Source: JAQGMV01 sp046597455
GTDB lineage: Bacteria; Pseudomonadota; Gammaproteobacteria; Burkholderiales; SG8-41
NCBI GenBank assembly: GCA_046597455.1
Contig: JBKJKJ010000149.1
Coordinates: 1-15,445, forward strand
DNA length: 15,445 nucleotides
Direction of reading: 5' to 3'
Position numbers and translations under genes: made by a program. The notes under the pieces are model-generated. The model was not told the DNA's origin, did no database searches, and saw only the letters and a list, made by a program, of their open reading frames with translations. Shown one piece after another: positions 6,736-13,269 of the stretch. The stretch's first letter is position 1; every line of letters starts with the position of its first letter.

Positions 6736-7539
6736 ATGCGCGCCTATTTGATGCGGGCGCGCCGCATCCTGCTCGCTTTCGCGGCGTCGCTTTCATTCAT
6801 CGGCGCAGCGCTCGGGGCGGAGACGATCACCGAGGCGCGCTACGCCGACCCCGTCGATCGATACGGGCATTTCGCGCTTGGCAAGCCGCACGAATATGCG
6901 CGCCTGACGGCGACGACCAGCACCGGACGCAAGCTCGCGCTACGGCTTCCCGAAGACGAGGTCTTCGAGGATTTTGCGCCGCGGCTCGTCAAGCTCGCGG
7001 AGAACGAACCCGTCGAAATTCTTGCAATCGTCAGCCAGCGCGACAGCGGTGCGCGCCTCGTGCTGATCCGGTCGAGCGGTGACGCGCTGACGATCAGCGC
7101 GCAATCGCCGGCGATCGGCACGCCGATGCGCTGGCTGAATCCGGTCGGCGTCGCAGACCTCGACGGCGACGGGCGCGCGGAGATTGCCGCGGTCATCACG
7201 CCGCACATCGGCGGCACGCTCAAGGTCTACCGGCGCCAGGGTAGTGAGCTCGTCGAGATCGCGGCACTGCCGGGTTTCTCCAATCACATCTACCGCACGC
7301 CGGAGCAGGCGCTCTCGTTACCCGTATCGATCGCGGGCCGGATGCACCTGCTCGTTCCCGATACCACGCGCCTCCATCTGAGGATCATCGCGCTCGAAAG
7401 CGATCGCCTCGTCGAAAAAGCGCGATGCGCGCTCTCCGCGCCGATCGCGGGGCCGCTCAAAGTGATTTCGCCCCGCGAGGTCTCGGTGGGCCTGCGGGCC
7501 GGCCCGCAGGTCATCGTTCCGGCAGACTGCCGCGGATAG
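6736..7539 (+). CDS. Exported protein with FG-GAP/VCBS-like calcium loop
   Basis: This is a 267-residue protein with an N-terminal signal peptide (RARR, hydrophobic LLAFAASLSFIGA, probable cleavage after ALG near residue 27). The mature part contains one clear FG-GAP-like loop, GVADLDGDGRAEIAAV (138-153), with Asp141, Asp143 and Asp145 in calcium-binding positions, followed by PHIGGTLKVYR (156-166). A weaker strand pair at about 82-99 (PRLVKLAENEPVEILAIV) may be a degenerate neighbouring blade. Family knowledge: such repeats form beta-propeller blades, but this protein is too short for a full seven-bladed propeller. The frame is open upstream to 6625. I chose ATG 6736 because the signal peptide follows; ATG 6751 is an equal alternative and neither has a clear Shine-Dalgarno. 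Its role is unknown. Confidence 0.7.
   Translation: MRAYLMRARRILLAFAASLSFIGAALGAETITEARYADPVDRYGHFALGKPHEYARLTATTSTGRKLALRLPEDEVFEDFAPRLVKLAENEPVEILAIVSQRDSGARLVLIRSSGDALTISAQSPAIGTPMRWLNPVGVADLDGDGRAEIAAVITPHIGGTLKVYRRQGSELVEIAALPGFSNHIYRTPEQALSLPVSIAGRMHLLVPDTTRLHLRIIALESDRLVEKARCALSAPIAGPLKVISPREVSVGLRAGPQVIVPADCRG
7491..7510. repeat. Perfect 20-bp palindrome inside the 3' end of the FG-GAP-like gene
   Basis: CCTGCGGGCC at 7491-7500 is followed directly by its reverse complement at 7501-7510. It encodes LRAGPQ, 26 bp before the stop codon of the gene at 6736-7539. It is GC-rich and has no T-run after it. Confidence 0.7.
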
Positions 7540-7616
7540 TCAGCCCCCCGGTGCGGTATCGAATGCGGTATCTTCGAGACGTCATCGAATCGTAAATCAC
7601 CAGTTGGGGCTCAATC

Positions 7617-8666
7617 ATGGCTACACCCACTTCGAACAAACAATGGCGTCTCGCGTCGTACCCCGAAGGCCTGCCTTCTGAAGCGAACTGGACGCTTTCC
7701 GATGGCCCCGTCCCCGAGCCTCGCGCCAACCAGATGCTCGTGCGCGCCATTTACCTCGACGTCGCGCCCTACATGCGAGGGCGCATCAGCCCGCAGAAGA
7801 ATTACGCAGCCGGGGTCAAGCCGGGCGACGTGATGCTGGGCGGCGGCATCGGCGAAGTCGTACAGTCGAATGCCAAGCAGTACAAACCCGGCGACATCGT
7901 CGTCAGCGATTTCGGCTTCGGGTGGCAGGAATACGCCGCGTTGTCGGCGTCGGCTGTACGCCGCGTCGATCCGGCGCTCGCGCCGCTGCCCTACTGGATG
8001 GAGGCCTTCGGTCTTAACGGACTGACGGCGTATTTCGCGCTGCTCGAGTCCACCCGCATCAAAGCGGGAGACACCGTGGTCGTTTCAGCCGCAGCCGGCT
8101 CGGTGGGCCAGATCGCCGGACAGATCGCGAAGCTGAGCGGTTGCCGTACCGTCGGCGTCACGAGCTCGCCGCAAAAAGCGGCGTATTGCCGCGAGCTCGG
8201 TTATGACGACGTGGTCAGCTATACCGCAGAGCCCGACCTGCCCGCCGCGCTGGGCAAAGCGTGTCCGCGCGGCATCGACGTCTATATCGACAACACCGCC
8301 GGCCCGATCAGCGAAGCGGTGATGCAGAATCTCGCCGCTCACGCGCGTATCGCGCTCGTGGGGTCGATCAGCCTGGCAGGCAAGTTCGGAGAGCCTGATA
8401 TCGGCCCGCGGTTTCATCGCCAGACGCTCATCGCGCGCGCGACGATCAAAGGGTTTCTCGTGAGCGACTATCTGAGCCTTTACGATGAAGCCCGCGAGCG
8501 GCTGGTGGCGTGGCATCGGGCCGGGCTGCTCAAGTCGAAGTTCGACCTTGCCCAGGGCATAGACAGCATGCCGAAGGCGTTTTTACGCCTCCTCAACAGC
8601 CAGAACCTGGGTAAACAGATGGTGCAGGTGGCGCAGGAGCCTGCCGGCGTTCACGCCTCGACTTGA
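7617..8666 (+). CDS. CurA-type NADPH-dependent oxidoreductase (MDR superfamily)
   Basis: This is a 349-residue zinc-independent medium-chain dehydrogenase/reductase. The N-terminal GroES-like domain contains LDVAPYMRGRISPQKNYA (47-64), a hallmark of the leukotriene B4 12-hydroxydehydrogenase/CurA subfamily. GLNGLTAYFALLE (132-144) precedes the Rossmann domain, whose nucleotide loop is SAAAGSVGQIAGQIAK (157-172), followed by YIDNTAGP (223-230). The Cys/His pattern of zinc-dependent alcohol dehydrogenases is missing, as expected. Family knowledge: these enzymes reduce C=C bonds of enones such as curcumin with NADPH in the cytosol. The physiological substrate here is unknown. The ATG is the first Met of a family-like N-terminus; only a GGGG lies upstream as a weak ribosome binding site. 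The gene starts 77 bp after the preceding gene. Confidence 0.88.
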   Translation: MATPTSNKQWRLASYPEGLPSEANWTLSDGPVPEPRANQMLVRAIYLDVAPYMRGRISPQKNYAAGVKPGDVMLGGGIGEVVQSNAKQYKPGDIVVSDFGFGWQEYAALSASAVRRVDPALAPLPYWMEAFGLNGLTAYFALLESTRIKAGDTVVVSAAAGSVGQIAGQIAKLSGCRTVGVTSSPQKAAYCRELGYDDVVSYTAEPDLPAALGKACPRGIDVYIDNTAGPISEAVMQNLAAHARIALVGSISLAGKFGEPDIGPRFHRQTLIARATIKGFLVSDYLSLYDEARERLVAWHRAGLLKSKFDLAQGIDSMPKAFLRLLNSQNLGKQMVQVAQEPAGVHAST

Positions 8667-8675
8667 CGGCCTCCG

Positions 8676-8697
8676 GGCAGCGGGCCCGCCGCTTGCC
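8676..8697 (+). terminator. GC-rich hairpin just after the CurA-type gene, possible terminator without T-tract
   Basis: Starting 9 bp after the stop codon, GGCAGCGG (8676-8683) pairs with CCGC and TGCC (8689-8692 and 8694-8697) around a GCCCG loop with one bulged T. No T-run follows. It could stop transcription weakly or protect the 3' end of the mRNA. Confidence 0.3.
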
Positions 8698-8698
8698 A

Positions 8699-8863
8699 AG
8701 CAGCCTGTCGGACTTACCAGTCGGGACAGGCTGCTAAAAGCAAAACCGGCCGGGTGCTCACAAAATATCCTTTCGAAAAGCTTCAAGAACATGTTTTCGA
8801 CTTCAACTCGGCCGGCAGCTTTTGCATAAGGAGCTTGTCGCATCGCAAGTCCGACAAGCTCCT
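8699..8863. repeat. 165-bp composite palindromic element (MITE/REP-like) with nested hairpins
   Basis: A perfect 11-bp stem, AGCAGCCTGTC (8699-8709) with GACAGGCTGCT (8725-8735), forms one end; its loop holds a further GACT/AGTC pair. A perfect 12-bp stem, AGGAGCTTGTCG (8829-8840) with CGACAAGCTCCT (8852-8863), forms the other. The ends are also inverted copies of each other: 8699-8717 matches the reverse complement of 8845-8863 at 16 of 19 positions, including TGTCGGACTT without mismatch. Between them lie nested inverted pairs: CCGGCCG (8746-8752) with CGGCCGG (8809-8815), and TCGAAAA (8773-8779) with TTTTCGA (8794-8800). No target-site duplication is obvious. It lies between the CurA-type and holin-like genes. 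Confidence 0.75.
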
Positions 8864-8898
8864 AGGGCTGCGATATTTCAACCAGGAAAAAATACGCT

Positions 8899-9243
8899 AT
8901 GCGCATCCTCCTCGTCTGGCTGGTCAACACGCTCGCGCTCATCGCGGTGGCTTATCTCGTGCCTTCGATCTCGGTGTCGGGCTTCACGGCCGCGCTGATA
9001 GCCGCGCTCATACTGGGGCTGGTGAACGCCATCATTCGGCCCGTGCTCGTGCTGCTCACGCTGCCGGCCACGATCGTGACGCTCGGACTGTTCATCTTCG
9101 TCATCAACGCGCTGCTCTTCTGGTTCGTGGGCTCGTTCGTGCCGGGCTTCGTGGTGAACGGTTTCTGGGCGGGATTCATCGGATCGATCCTCTTCAGTAT
9201 CGTCTCGTGGCTGCTTTCTTCCATCGTGCAGAAAGGCAAATAG
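8899..9243 (+). CDS. Phage holin family 4 superfamily small membrane protein
   Basis: This is a 114-residue, almost wholly hydrophobic protein with four predicted helices (about 3-21, 29-46, 52-78 and 87-110). It has the family's signature between helices 2 and 3, LVNAIIRPVLVLLTLPATIVTLGLF, where the NxxIRP and PxxxxTLGLF elements are recognisable. It matches the widespread PF04020 family, recognised from memory. Despite the name, most such genes are chromosomal housekeeping or unknown membrane proteins, and nothing phage-like surrounds this one, so lysis activity should not be assumed. The start follows AGGAAAA. The lipoprotein gene begins about 30 bp downstream on the same strand, so the pair may be co-transcribed. 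Confidence 0.85.
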   Translation: MRILLVWLVNTLALIAVAYLVPSISVSGFTAALIAALILGLVNAIIRPVLVLLTLPATIVTLGLFIFVINALLFWFVGSFVPGFVVNGFWAGFIGSILFSIVSWLLSSIVQKGK

Positions 9244-9276
9244 CGGCGCCGCATGACACAACGCACGGAACGTTTC

Positions 9277-9747
9277 ATGTCGGGTCGCGGTAAATCGAGT
9301 GGATGGGGATGCGGCGCGGCCGCAGTTGGCGCACTTCTGCTCGCGGCGGGTTGCACCGGCGTCTCGCCGCCGCCGCAGTCGCCGAAGCCGAGTCCGCTGA
9401 GCGAGACCGGCACCCTGGGGGTTCTGGATTCGGCTTACGACCGCAGCCAGTGGCGCTGGGTGAAGAATCCCGACGGCCGCTCTCTCCTGTCGCACGTCAC
9501 GGTCCCGAAGTGTTTCGTCGATCCCGATCCGGGTCAGGATTTCGGCGCGCCGGATTTCGTGCTCAAGCGCGAGCAGAAGACCATCGGGAAAACGCGTTAC
9601 GACATCCTGAACGTTTTTGAAGGCCGCCAGTTCTGGATGGCGGTCTACCAGCCCGCGGGGGCCAGGGAACCCTGGCTCGGCGTCTATTCCGAGGGGCGCT
9701 GCCGCGAGGAAGCCGAGCGCATCCTGCAGGCCTACGAGAAGAAGTAG
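9277..9747 (+). CDS. Small putative lipoprotein of unknown function
   Basis: This is a 156-residue protein with a lipoprotein-type signal: basic n-region SGRGK, hydrophobic AAAVGALLL, then LAAGC with Cys26 as the probable lipidated residue. The Ala at -3 is a weak match to the usual Leu, so lipidation is likely but not certain. A Pro/Ser-rich linker (29-42) leads to a compact domain with two further cysteines (Cys79, Cys142) that could form a disulfide. I do not recognise the domain. ATG 9277 is preferred because CGGAA lies six bases upstream and gives a signal peptide of normal length; ATG 9253 would add eight residues and has no ribosome binding site. It probably sits in the envelope, possibly expressed with the holin-like gene upstream. 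Confidence 0.65.
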   Translation: MSGRGKSSGWGCGAAAVGALLLAAGCTGVSPPPQSPKPSPLSETGTLGVLDSAYDRSQWRWVKNPDGRSLLSHVTVPKCFVDPDPGQDFGAPDFVLKREQKTIGKTRYDILNVFEGRQFWMAVYQPAGAREPWLGVYSEGRCREEAERILQAYEKK

Positions 9748-9780
9748 CGCTTCAAGGCGCCCTGCGCAGCGAGCGCCTCG

Positions 9781-9840
9781 GGATTGCTTCGTCAGCGCCA
9801 TCCTCGCAACGACAGTCCCACGAGTCATCGCGAAGGGCCG
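9781..9840. repeat. Degenerate copy of an ATTGCTTCGTC...CTCGCAAYGAC type dispersed inverted repeat
   Basis: GGATTGCTTCGTC (9781-9793) with TCCTCGCAACGACAG (9801-9815) resembles one arm of a common bacterial intergenic palindrome. The opposite arm, GAGTCATCGCGAAGG (about 9822-9836), is eroded. It lies in the 167-bp gap between convergent genes. The family assignment is from memory of similar sequences. Confidence 0.4.
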
Positions 9841-9914
9841 GCAAGGGCCCAGCGGCGACCCCGTGGCGCACGAAACGCCTTACCGGTCCTACGCCCCCTG
9901 CCGCGAGCCGGTGT

Positions 9915-10775
9915 TTATTTCAACCAGTCGCGCTGCCAGCCGCGGTAAATGTCGTTGCGCGTGAGCGCATTCATCTCGTCGTTCGACGCGATCTGGGATT
10001 TGAGATCCGCGGGTGCTCCACCTTTGTAAAGATGCTCGTAGACCGCGCGCAGTGCTTTCACCGCCGCGGCGACGGGCTGGTGGCCCTGCAGGACGATCCG
10101 CGCGCCTGCGCCGGCCAGATCTTCGCGCTTGATCGAAGCCGGCGCGGAGCCGACGACGATCGGGATCTTCACCGCGTCGTGAACCGCTTTGACCTGCGCC
10201 ACGGTCTCGACACCCACCAGGAATATCGCATCGACGCCGGCCGCTGCGTACGCTTTCGCGCGCGCGATCGTGCCTTCGAGGTTCTCGATCTTCAGCGCCG
10301 AAGTGCGGCCGGCAATGATGAGTGAAGGATCGCTGCGCGCTGCGAGGGCGGCTTTCATCTTGCCCACGCCTTCCTCGATCGAAATGAGCTCCTCGCTTCC
10401 GGTGTTGCCGAAGCGGGTGGGCAGCACCGTGTCTTCGATACTCATGGCCGACACGCCGGAATGCTCGCACTCCTCGACCGTGCGCATGACGTTCATCGCA
10501 TTGCCGTAACCATGATCGGCATCGACGATCAGGCTCAGGTCGGATGCGCGGGTGATGCGCCGGATCTGCTCCGCGAATTCCGTCATCGTGAGCACGATGA
10601 TGTCGGGCGCGCCGAGCGTGGTGTTGGAGGCGACAGAACCGGCGAGCATGCCGATCTCGTAGCCCACGCTTTTCGCAATACGTGCTGAAAGCGCGTCGTA
10701 AACGCTGGCGGGGGAAAGGCACTCTTTGCCGGCGAAAAGCTCGCGCAGGCGTTTGCGGCGTTCGGTGTGGGTCAT
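9915..10775 (-). CDS. Isocitrate lyase/PEP mutase superfamily enzyme, oxaloacetate decarboxylase-like
   Basis: This is a 286-residue cytosolic TIM-barrel enzyme. SPASVYDALSARIA (21-34) forms the first strand and helix, VDADHGYGNAMNVMRTV (84-100) holds the Mg-binding acidic residues Asp86 and Asp88, and SIEDTVLPTRFG (112-123) carries the Glu-Asp pair (114-115). IVLQGHQPV (227-235) contains His232, a position I associate with the oxaloacetate decarboxylase (PA4872-type) branch. The lyase KKCGH motif of isocitrate lyase is absent, and so is any phosphonate gene, so PEP mutase or isocitrate lyase activity is unlikely. Oxaloacetate to pyruvate is the best guess; C-C lysis of a related 2-hydroxy or 2-oxo diacid is possible. 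The start has GGAGAT at good spacing. It is the last gene of the minus-strand set, 363 bp from the amidohydrolase. Confidence 0.85.
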   Translation of the reverse strand: MTHTERRKRLRELFAGKECLSPASVYDALSARIAKSVGYEIGMLAGSVASNTTLGAPDIIVLTMTEFAEQIRRITRASDLSLIVDADHGYGNAMNVMRTVEECEHSGVSAMSIEDTVLPTRFGNTGSEELISIEEGVGKMKAALAARSDPSLIIAGRTSALKIENLEGTIARAKAYAAAGVDAIFLVGVETVAQVKAVHDAVKIPIVVGSAPASIKREDLAGAGARIVLQGHQPVAAAVKALRAVYEHLYKGGAPADLKSQIASNDEMNALTRNDIYRGWQRDWLK

Positions 10776-10838
10776 GTTATCTCCTGGGTAATGGGGAACA
10801 TCTGTGTGGCCGCTCGATGAAAATGCTATGGCCGCTCG

Positions 10839-11074
10839 CCTTTCGACTTCGCAGTACTACGCTCAAGACGAACGGTCGGGTTCGGGCTGTTCGCCCTTTG
10901 ACTTCGCAAGGCTACGCTCAAGACGAACGGTCCGGGGGTACGTCGCGAGGGGAACGCACCGCGCCGCCTTCCGTTCGTCCTGAGCGTAACGCACTGCGCA
11001 GTCCCGAGCGCAGCACAGCTTGCGCATTTCCGTTCGTCCTGAGCGTAACGCAAGTGAAGTCGAAGGATGAACGG
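10839..11074. repeat. Four clustered copies of a palindromic dispersed repeat, two in each orientation
   Basis: The 363-bp gap 10776-11138 has no credible gene. It holds two copies reading TTCGACTTCGC...TACGCTCAAGACGAACGG (10839-10875, and 10895-10930, where the first part reads TTGACTTCGC). Two copies in the opposite orientation start CCGTTCGTCCTGAGCGTAACGCA (10971-10993, followed by a diverged tail, and 11030-11074, ending GAAGTCGAAGGATGAACGG). The element at 4681-4821 belongs to the same family. Copies facing each other can fold into long hairpins in RNA or cruciforms. Short ORFs here are repeat-derived. Confidence 0.8.
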
Positions 11075-11138
11075 CCGCCCCCGAGGTCCTTGCTGATCCC
11101 GTTCGATCGCCGCTGAGCCAGTCGGCGCATCACTTCTA

Positions 11139-12125
11139 TCAGTCTTCGCCGAGCAGCGACAGCGCGGTCAGGCTGCAGACATATTCGCGCTCGCTCGCGC
11201 TCAGGTCGGGAATCTGATCGATCGCGCCCATCAGGTCCGGCGGACCCATATCGAACGGGTGGTCGCTGCCGATGACGACCCGGTCCGCACCCACCATGTT
11301 GATCAGATGACGTGCGGCCTGCGGGTCGTGGGTGAGCGCGTCGAAGTAAAAGCGCCGCAGCAGATCCGCGGGCGAAGTCTTGGTCTTCATCTTGGGCTCG
11401 GGCCGGACGTTGAACCCGTGGATGAAGCGCCCGATCTGGTACGGCACGTAGCCGCCGCCGTGAGGCAGGAGAATCTTCAGATCCTTCAGCTCGTCGAGCG
11501 CACCGCTGTACATGAGGTGCGCCACCATCATCGTCGTGTCGAGCGGAAAGCCCACGAAGTTCTTGAGGTAGTAATCATCCATCCCGCCCTGCGCCAGGCA
11601 CTGGTAGGGATGCGTGAACATGAAACAGCCGAGCTGCTCGATCGTCTTGAGCACCTTGCGAAAGCGGGGATTCGCGAGCTCGACGCCTTCGATCGACGTG
11701 CCCACTTCGACCGCCTTGAACTTGTATTCCTTCACCACGCGCTCGAGCTCGGCGATGGCCGCGTCCGGATCCTGCATCGGCAGATGCGCCATGCCGCGCA
11801 GTCGATCGGGGTGTTTGGCCACCATCTGCGCGATGCCGTCGTTCGCAAGCTTCGCGGCCTCGAGACCCGCGTCGGCGCCGAGCCAGTAGAAATAGATCGG
11901 CGGGCCGACCGAAATCGCGGCGATATCCAGCTTGTTCTTGTCCATCCACTCGACTTTGGCGTCTGCGTCGTAGAAAACCGGCTCCAGCTCGGCCAGACGG
12001 CCATGGCTGTTGAAGTAGCGCTTGCCGTCTTTCTCCTCGATGCTCATGCCGTAACGTTCCGGATCTTTCTTGAGCGCGTCGATGACCGTCGGGGGAAGGA
12101 CGTGGTTGTGCAGGTCGATATTCAT
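11139..12125 (-). CDS. Amidohydrolase family protein, ACMSD-like decarboxylase/hydrolase
   Basis: This is a 328-residue metal-dependent TIM-barrel enzyme of the amidohydrolase-2 family (PF04909). The N-terminal metal pair is in IDLHNHVLPP (His6 and His8). Further ligands or catalytic residues are His172 (FTHPYQ), His222 (LLPHGGGYVPYQ) and Asp288 (IGSDHPFDMG). The His172-His222-Asp288 spacing is close to that of 2-amino-3-carboxymuconate semialdehyde decarboxylase as I remember it. Relatives include gamma-resorcylate and 5-carboxyvanillate decarboxylases and 4-oxalomesaconate hydratase, so a decarboxylase or hydratase acting on an aromatic or ring-cleavage acid is likely; the substrate is unknown. 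The start has GAGGAA five bases upstream. It follows the third Bug receptor after 127 bp containing octamer repeats. Confidence 0.87.
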   Translation of the reverse strand: MNIDLHNHVLPPTVIDALKKDPERYGMSIEEKDGKRYFNSHGRLAELEPVFYDADAKVEWMDKNKLDIAAISVGPPIYFYWLGADAGLEAAKLANDGIAQMVAKHPDRLRGMAHLPMQDPDAAIAELERVVKEYKFKAVEVGTSIEGVELANPRFRKVLKTIEQLGCFMFTHPYQCLAQGGMDDYYLKNFVGFPLDTTMMVAHLMYSGALDELKDLKILLPHGGGYVPYQIGRFIHGFNVRPEPKMKTKTSPADLLRRFYFDALTHDPQAARHLINMVGADRVVIGSDHPFDMGPPDLMGAIDQIPDLSASEREYVCSLTALSLLGED

Positions 12126-12178
12126 TCAATTCCTCGTTCGATGGATCACGCCGCGCGAGGCGCACGCGCGCCTCGCCG

Positions 12179-12242
12179 TCACTTCATCACTTCATCACTT
12201 CATCACTGCATCACTTCATCACCGCGTCACCGCATCAATGCA
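12179..12242. repeat. 8-bp tandem repeat, eight units of TCACTTCA type
   Basis: Eight consecutive octamers fill 12179-12242: TCACTTCA three times, TCACTGCA, TCACTTCA, TCACCGCG, TCACCGCA and TCAATGCA. The TCA start is constant and the units diverge towards the right. It lies between the Bug receptor stop (12253) and the amidohydrolase start (12125), within a likely shared transcript; on the transcribed strand the unit reads TGAAGTGA. Copy number may vary between strains. Confidence 0.9.
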
Positions 12243-12252
12243 TCATCCGTCC

Positions 12253-13221
12253 TCAGTCGGCGCGGATACCCGCAGCCTTGATGACCTTCGCCCATTTAGC
12301 GGTCTCGTCCCGGATGATCGCGCCGAATTCCTCGGGCTTGTTACCTATCGGCTCAGCGCCTTCGCTCAGGAAGATTGCCTTCGTTTCGGGCTGGTGAAGA
12401 ATCCGCGCCGTTTCCTCGTTGAGCCGGGCGATCACCGCGCGCGGGGTTTTTGCAGGGGCCAGGAAACCGTTCCAGGGGCCGTGATCATAACCGGGGACGC
12501 CGGATTCCGCGATGGTCGGAACCTCGGGCGCGCTCGGCGACCTTTTTGCCGTGGTGACGGCCACCGCGCGCAGCTTGCCGGTGCGAACGAAAGGCAGCAC
12601 TGAAACGATGGTCGCGAAGTTGAGCTGGACCTGGCCGCCCAGGAGCGCCTGCACCGCGGGCCCGCCCCCTTTGTACGGGATGTGCACCATCTCGATTCCC
12701 GTCATGTATTTGAAAAGCTCGGCCGAGAGGTGCGTTCCGGTCGCCGACCCGCTCGATCCGTAATTGAGGCCGCCCGGCTTGGCTTTCGCGAGCGCGATCA
12801 GGTCTTTCACGGTCTTCACCGGCACCGCGGGATGCACGGTGAGCACGTTGGGGAACGCGGAAAGCTGCGTGATCGGCGCCAGATCGCGGATCGGATCGAA
12901 AGGCAGATTCTTGTGCAGCGTCGGGTTGAGCGTGATCGACGAGGCCACAACGAGCAGCGTGTAGCCGTCGGGGGTCGCTTTCGCCACGAGATCGGTGCCG
13001 ATGATGCTGCCCGCGCCAGGGCGGTTATCGACCACCACGGACTGCCCGAGCGCCGCGCTCAGCTTCTGCCCGAGAAGCCTTGCGGTGAGATCGGTCGACG
13101 CGCCGGGCGACTGCGGCACGATGATGCGGATCGCTTTCGTCGGATACGCGGCACCCGACTGGGCGAATGCCAGCGGGCTGCATGCGATGCCGACCGCGGC
13201 CAGACAAATTCTTGAATACAT
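12253..13221 (-). CDS. Bug/TctC-family tripartite tricarboxylate transporter substrate-binding receptor (copy 3)
   Basis: This is a 322-residue periplasmic receptor with a short signal peptide (MYSRICLAAVGIACSPL, cleavage probably after AFA at residue 20). The mature segment YPTKAIRIIVPQSPGASTD (26-44) has the first ligand loop as SPGAS rather than the APGGG seen in the copy at 212-1192, and VVVDNRPGAGSIIG (62-75) is the second. IPYKGGGPAV, near the middle, is the conserved hinge-side motif. The loop difference suggests a different ligand from the other two receptors. Ribosome binding is supported by GAGGGAATAGGAAT directly upstream. The gene starts 44 bp after the PrpD-family stop and leads into the amidohydrolase, so the receptor probably serves this pathway's substrate. 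Confidence 0.93.
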   Translation of the reverse strand: MYSRICLAAVGIACSPLAFAQSGAAYPTKAIRIIVPQSPGASTDLTARLLGQKLSAALGQSVVVDNRPGAGSIIGTDLVAKATPDGYTLLVVASSITLNPTLHKNLPFDPIRDLAPITQLSAFPNVLTVHPAVPVKTVKDLIALAKAKPGGLNYGSSGSATGTHLSAELFKYMTGIEMVHIPYKGGGPAVQALLGGQVQLNFATIVSVLPFVRTGKLRAVAVTTAKRSPSAPEVPTIAESGVPGYDHGPWNGFLAPAKTPRAVIARLNEETARILHQPETKAIFLSEGAEPIGNKPEEFGAIIRDETAKWAKVIKAAGIRAD

Positions 13222-13241
13222 ATTCCTATTCCCTCGCTCTT

Positions 13242-13269
13242 GTTATGAATGATTGATATATCGTGTCAC
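13242..13269 (-). promoter_or_regulatory. Candidate internal promoter for the third Bug receptor
   Basis: On the minus strand GTGACA (13269-13264, five of six matches to TTGACA) is followed after 16 bp of AT-rich sequence by CATAAC (13247-13242, four of six matches to TATAAT). The -35 overlaps the stop codon of the PrpD-family gene. The predicted leader before the receptor start at 13221 would be short. This is pattern-based only. Confidence 0.3.

Noticed and set aside
8699..8735. Intrinsic terminator after the CurA-type gene
   Set aside because: The stem is strong but is followed by an A-rich run on the + strand and has no T-run 3' on either strand; its inverted relation to 8829-8863 points to a repeat element instead.
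8583..8843. An 86-codon minus-strand frame across the hairpin element
   Set aside because: It overlaps the end of the CurA-type gene and consists mostly of translated repeat DNA; no ribosome binding site or domain is visible.
8899..9243. Possible prophage remnant because of the holin family name
   Set aside because: No endolysin, integrase, capsid or tail gene lies nearby, and this family is common on chromosomes without phage.
8754..9293. A 179-codon + strand frame overlapping the holin-like gene
   Set aside because: It starts inside the palindromic element and then runs out of frame through the clearly real membrane protein at 8899-9243; its sequence becomes His/Arg-rich as shadow frames do.
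9915..10775. Methylisocitrate lyase (PrpB), which with the PrpD-family gene would make a propionate operon
   Set aside because: The KKCGH lyase motif is absent, and no methylcitrate synthase or AcnD gene is present in the window.
10826..11133. Short frames on both strands in the 363-bp gap
   Set aside because: They are translations of the dispersed repeat units (recurring LRTNG/AQDER-like peptides) and show no codon bias or start signals.
12179..12242. CRISPR array
   Set aside because: The units are 8 bp and contiguous, without spacers; it is a plain tandem repeat.
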